A stretch of DNA of 64,000 bases from Streptomyces sp. NBS 14/10 (GTDB taxonomy: Bacteria; Actinomycetota; Actinomycetes; Streptomycetales; Streptomycetaceae): NCBI RefSeq assembly GCF_002224125.1, contig NZ_NCSM01000076.1:24178-88177 (forward strand). Reading direction: 5' to 3'. The notes under the pieces were generated by a model. That model was not told where the DNA came from. It saw only the letters and a program-made list of their open reading frames with translations, and made no database searches. Of the stretch, positions 61,848 through 64,000 are shown in pieces. Every line of letters starts with the position of its first letter. Position 1 is the stretch's first letter. The translations under genes and the position numbers were made by a program.

Positions 61848-63025
61848 ATGACCACGGTCGAAGAGCTCGGCTCCGCGACACGTACGGTCTCGGGCCGCCG
61901 CCTGGCCGCCCTCGTCCGCGAACGATGCCAAGACGCGAATCTGGCGCACGAGGTGGAAGTGGTCAGCCGGGTACTGCCGTTCAAGGTGAGCCACCATGTC
62001 ATCGATCATCTCGTCGACTGGCAGAGCGCGCCCGACGATCCGCTGTACCGGCTGGTCTTCCCGCACCGCGACATGCTCGACCCCGGACACTTCGGCGCGG
62101 TCGAGCGGGCGCTGGGCGATCCGCCCACGCTGCGCGCGGTCGTGGCCGGGATCCGCGGGGAGCTCAATCCGCACCCGGGGGATCAGCTCACCCGGAACAT
62201 CCCGCACCACGAGGGCGCCGAACTGTCGGGCGTCCAGCACAAGTACGCGCAGACCGCGCTGGTCGGGGCCGCCTCGGTCTACAGCCGCGCCATGGCCGCG
62301 ACCGGGATGGTCGGCTGGGCGATGACCTCGGCGGCCTCCCGGGTCGCCCCGTGCCACGGGCGGACACCGCTGTTCGGGACCGATCCGATCAGCGTCGCCG
62401 CGGGCACCGACGGCGAGGAGTTCGCGCTCGACATCGCGACCAGCCAGGTGTGCCAGGGGGAGATCCAGGAGCGCGGGCGGCTGGGCCTTCCCCTGGAGCC
62501 GGGCTGGGCCACCGACGCGGGCACGGCACCCGCGACGCGTCCGCCGCGGTGGCACTCTCCCCGCTCGGCGCGTCCGGCGCGGGCCACAAGGGACAGGGCC
62601 ACAAGGGACAGAGCTACACGGGCCAGGGACACAAAGGGCAGGGCCTGGCCATGGCCGTGACCCTGATGACGGCGGTGCTCGCCGACGCCCCCCTGGACTG
62701 GGAGCTCGACCACATCGGGCAGTCCCCCGACGGCCGGGGGCGCCGGGTCGCCCACTTCCTGCTGTGCCTGGATCCCGCCGCCTTCGCGGGGCCCGACCCG
62801 TTCCGGCGGCGCCTGGCCGACCTGGTCGCCACCACCCGCCGGGCGCCCGCCGCGGGCGCGGACCCGGTCCTCAGCCCCGGGGACCCGGAGCGGCTGCGGG
62901 CCGGCGAGGCCGCCCGGCACGGCATTCCGCTGGACCCCGACACCGCGCGGGCCCTGCACGCGCTCGCCCTGCGGCACGGCGTCGAGGCGCCCGTGTCCGC
63001 CGCCGACCACAGGAGGGTTCCATGA
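61848..63025 (+). pseudogene. Fusion remnant: KamA N-terminus joined to Ldh_2 C-terminal part
   Basis: Codons 1-140 read as the N-terminal part of a KamA-type lysine 2,3-aminomutase (RVLPFKVSHHVIDHLVDW, LNPHPGDQLTRNIP, GVQHKYAQTAL), stopping before its Cys cluster. At about 62260-62275 the frame passes straight into the middle of a malate/L-lactate (Ldh_2) dehydrogenase (GAASVYSRAMAATGMVGWAM, TDPISVAAG, FALDIATSQVCQGEI). Near 62525-62535 one base is missing, and the Ldh_2 tail continues in another frame (TRDASAAVALSPLG to 63025). It is neither a working mutase nor a complete dehydrogenase. A deletion that joined two genes explains it best. Confidence 0.75.
62582..62641 (+). repeat. 15-nt tandem repeat, four units, encoding GHKGQ
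   Basis: Units at 62582-62596 and 62597-62611 are identical (GGCCACAAGGGACAG). The third, 62612-62626, is diverged and the fourth, 62627-62641, is close. They encode GHKGQ-GHKGQ-SYTGQ-GHKGQ at the place where Ldh_2 enzymes normally have a single G-x-KG-x-GL loop. Confidence 0.85.
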
Positions 63026-63935
63026 CGGCCCTGACCGCGGGCGGCTCCATCTGGATGGACGGCCGCCTCGTCCCCTGGGACGCGGCCCAGGTCCATGTCC
63101 TCACCCAGTCCCTGCACTACGGCTGGGCCGTTTACGAGGGGATCCGGGTCCACGAGACCGCGGACGGCCCGGCGGTCTTCCGGCTCCGCGACCACCTGGC
63201 CCGGCTCACCTGCTCGGCCCGGGTCTGTCTGATGGACATCCCCTATGCCGAGGAGGTCTGGCGGCCGCCACGGTCGAGCTGGTCAGGGCCGGCGGCGCGG
63301 GCCCACGCTATGTGCGGCCGCTGGTCTATCTCGGGTACGGCAGCATGGGCGTGGCCCTGGACCTGTCCGAGGTCCGGGTGGCCATCGCCGCCTGGAGCTG
63401 GGAGGAACCGCCCGAGCGCGTCTGGCGCCTGGTCACGAGCGGCTGGCGCCGCAACCACCAGGACGCGATTCCGCCGCTGGCCAAAACCACGGGCGCGTAT
63501 CTCAACTCCGGCCTCGCCAAGCTCGCCGCGAACCGCGGAGGCTACGACGACGCGGTGCTGCTGACCGCCTCCGGCCATGTCTCCGAGTGCTCCGCGGCCA
63601 ATATCTTCCTCGTGAAGTCCGGTGTGCTCCATACGCCCTCGGTCGAGCAGGGCATCCTGCCCGGGATCACTCGTGCGACCGTCCTCGACCTGGCGCGCGA
63701 CGCGGGGATCACGGTGGTGGAACGGCCGGTGGCGCACGCCGAGCTGTACACCGCGGACGAACTGTTCGTGACCGGCACCGCCACGGGCGTCGTCCCGGTC
63801 GAGTCGCTGGACGACCGCCCCACCACCGCGCGGGGCGCCGGCCCGGTCACCACCGTTCTGCGCGACGGCTACCGGCAAGCGGCCGCCGGTCGCCATCCGG
63901 CGGCGGCCGACTGGCTCACCCCCGTGGGCGGCTGA
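63022..63935 (+). pseudogene. Class IV branched-chain-type aminotransferase, frameshifted
   Basis: The frame opens at ATG 63022, overlapping the Ldh_2 stop (ATGA), after AGGAGGG. The fold-type IV start (IWMDGRLVPWDAAQVHVLTQSLHYGWAVYEGIR) is intact to AEEVW at about 63260. There one base is missing, and the family sequence resumes in the next frame as ATVELVRAGG, RPLVYLGYG, the PLP Lys in LAKTTGAYLNS and SECSAANIFLVK, to 63935. Restored length is about 304 aa. Decay or a single-base sequencing deletion could explain it. Confidence 0.75.
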
Positions 63936-63960
63936 CGAACACCGCGGGAGACCGGCCTTC

Positions 63961-63989
63961 GGGCCCGGGCGGATCATCCGCCCGGGCCC
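63961..63989 (+). terminator. Strong hairpin terminator closing the cassette
   Basis: GGGCCCGGGCGGAT at 63961-63974 and its complement at 63976-63989 form a perfect 14-bp stem around a single base, 25 bp past the aminotransferase stop. There is no U-tract, as is usual in Streptomyces. Confidence 0.8.
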
Positions 63990-64000
63990 GTGAGCTCATG

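Noticed and set aside
62582..62641. CRISPR-like repeat
   Set aside because: The 15-nt units are directly adjacent without spacers and encode a peptide repeat in frame with the dehydrogenase.

Overview
The window is very GC-rich chromosomal DNA with strong third-position G/C bias, GTG and occasional TTG starts, GGAGG-type ribosome sites, many Tat and lipoprotein signals, and rare TTA codons. It suggests a Streptomyces or close relative. No rRNA, tRNA, CRISPR array or insertion sequence was recognised. Almost all of it is coding, in short operons typical of an accessory or sub-arm region.

Left part (1-31 kb). This is mostly extracellular carbohydrate use. It holds an IlvD/Edd sugar-acid dehydratase divergent from a sugar ABC transporter plus a GH43 xylosidase-type enzyme, with CGAAA-N-TTTCG operators between them. 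Next come a TetR/DMT-permease pair with a phased operator array, a GH113-like lipoprotein, an SsuABC-type ABC transporter, a DUF574-type methyltransferase and a Tat-exported GH95-like glycosidase. They are followed by an MHS symporter with a frameshifted mdcB-like gene, a hexuronate operon (LacI, 2-hydroxyacid dehydrogenase, mannonate dehydratase, fructuronate reductase), a P450, a PL9-type pectate lyase, an APH-like kinase and a MarR/NmrA pair.

Centre (33.2-41.7 kb). This is a compact 7-deazapurine nucleoside cluster with the layout of the tubercidin pathway. It has a PTPS/QueD-like enzyme (tubA), a radical-SAM QueE-like enzyme (tubB), GTP cyclohydrolase I (tubC), a GMP-reductase-like enzyme (tubD), a phosphoribosyltransferase (tubE), a UbiD-type decarboxylase (tubF) and a Nudix hydrolase (tubG). 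A PfkB kinase, an MFS exporter and a HAD phosphatase flank them. Together they can take GTP through carboxydeazaguanine to a decarboxylated, reductively deaminated 7-deazapurine nucleotide and then to the nucleoside. TTA codons in tubA, tubC and the exporter point to bldA control. As written, tubB carries a 7-nt insertion that creates an in-frame TAG and a frameshift.

Right part (42-64 kb). It contains a Tat-exported polysaccharide-lyase-like protein, an ArsR regulator with a serine hydrolase, a WXG-like protein pair, a galactonate-dehydratase/glycosidase/GntR group, a DUF1266 protein, an SGNH hydrolase, an orphan NarL response regulator and a Tat GH43. A lactate/glycolate permease with glycerate kinase and a GntR regulator follows, then a GMC oxidoreductase and an M55 peptidase. 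The window ends in a decaying cassette: an intact TauD-like oxygenase, an in-frame fusion of a KamA N-terminus to the C-terminal part of an Ldh_2 dehydrogenase (itself frameshifted and carrying a GHKGQ repeat), and a frameshifted class IV aminotransferase. A strong hairpin terminator closes the cassette.
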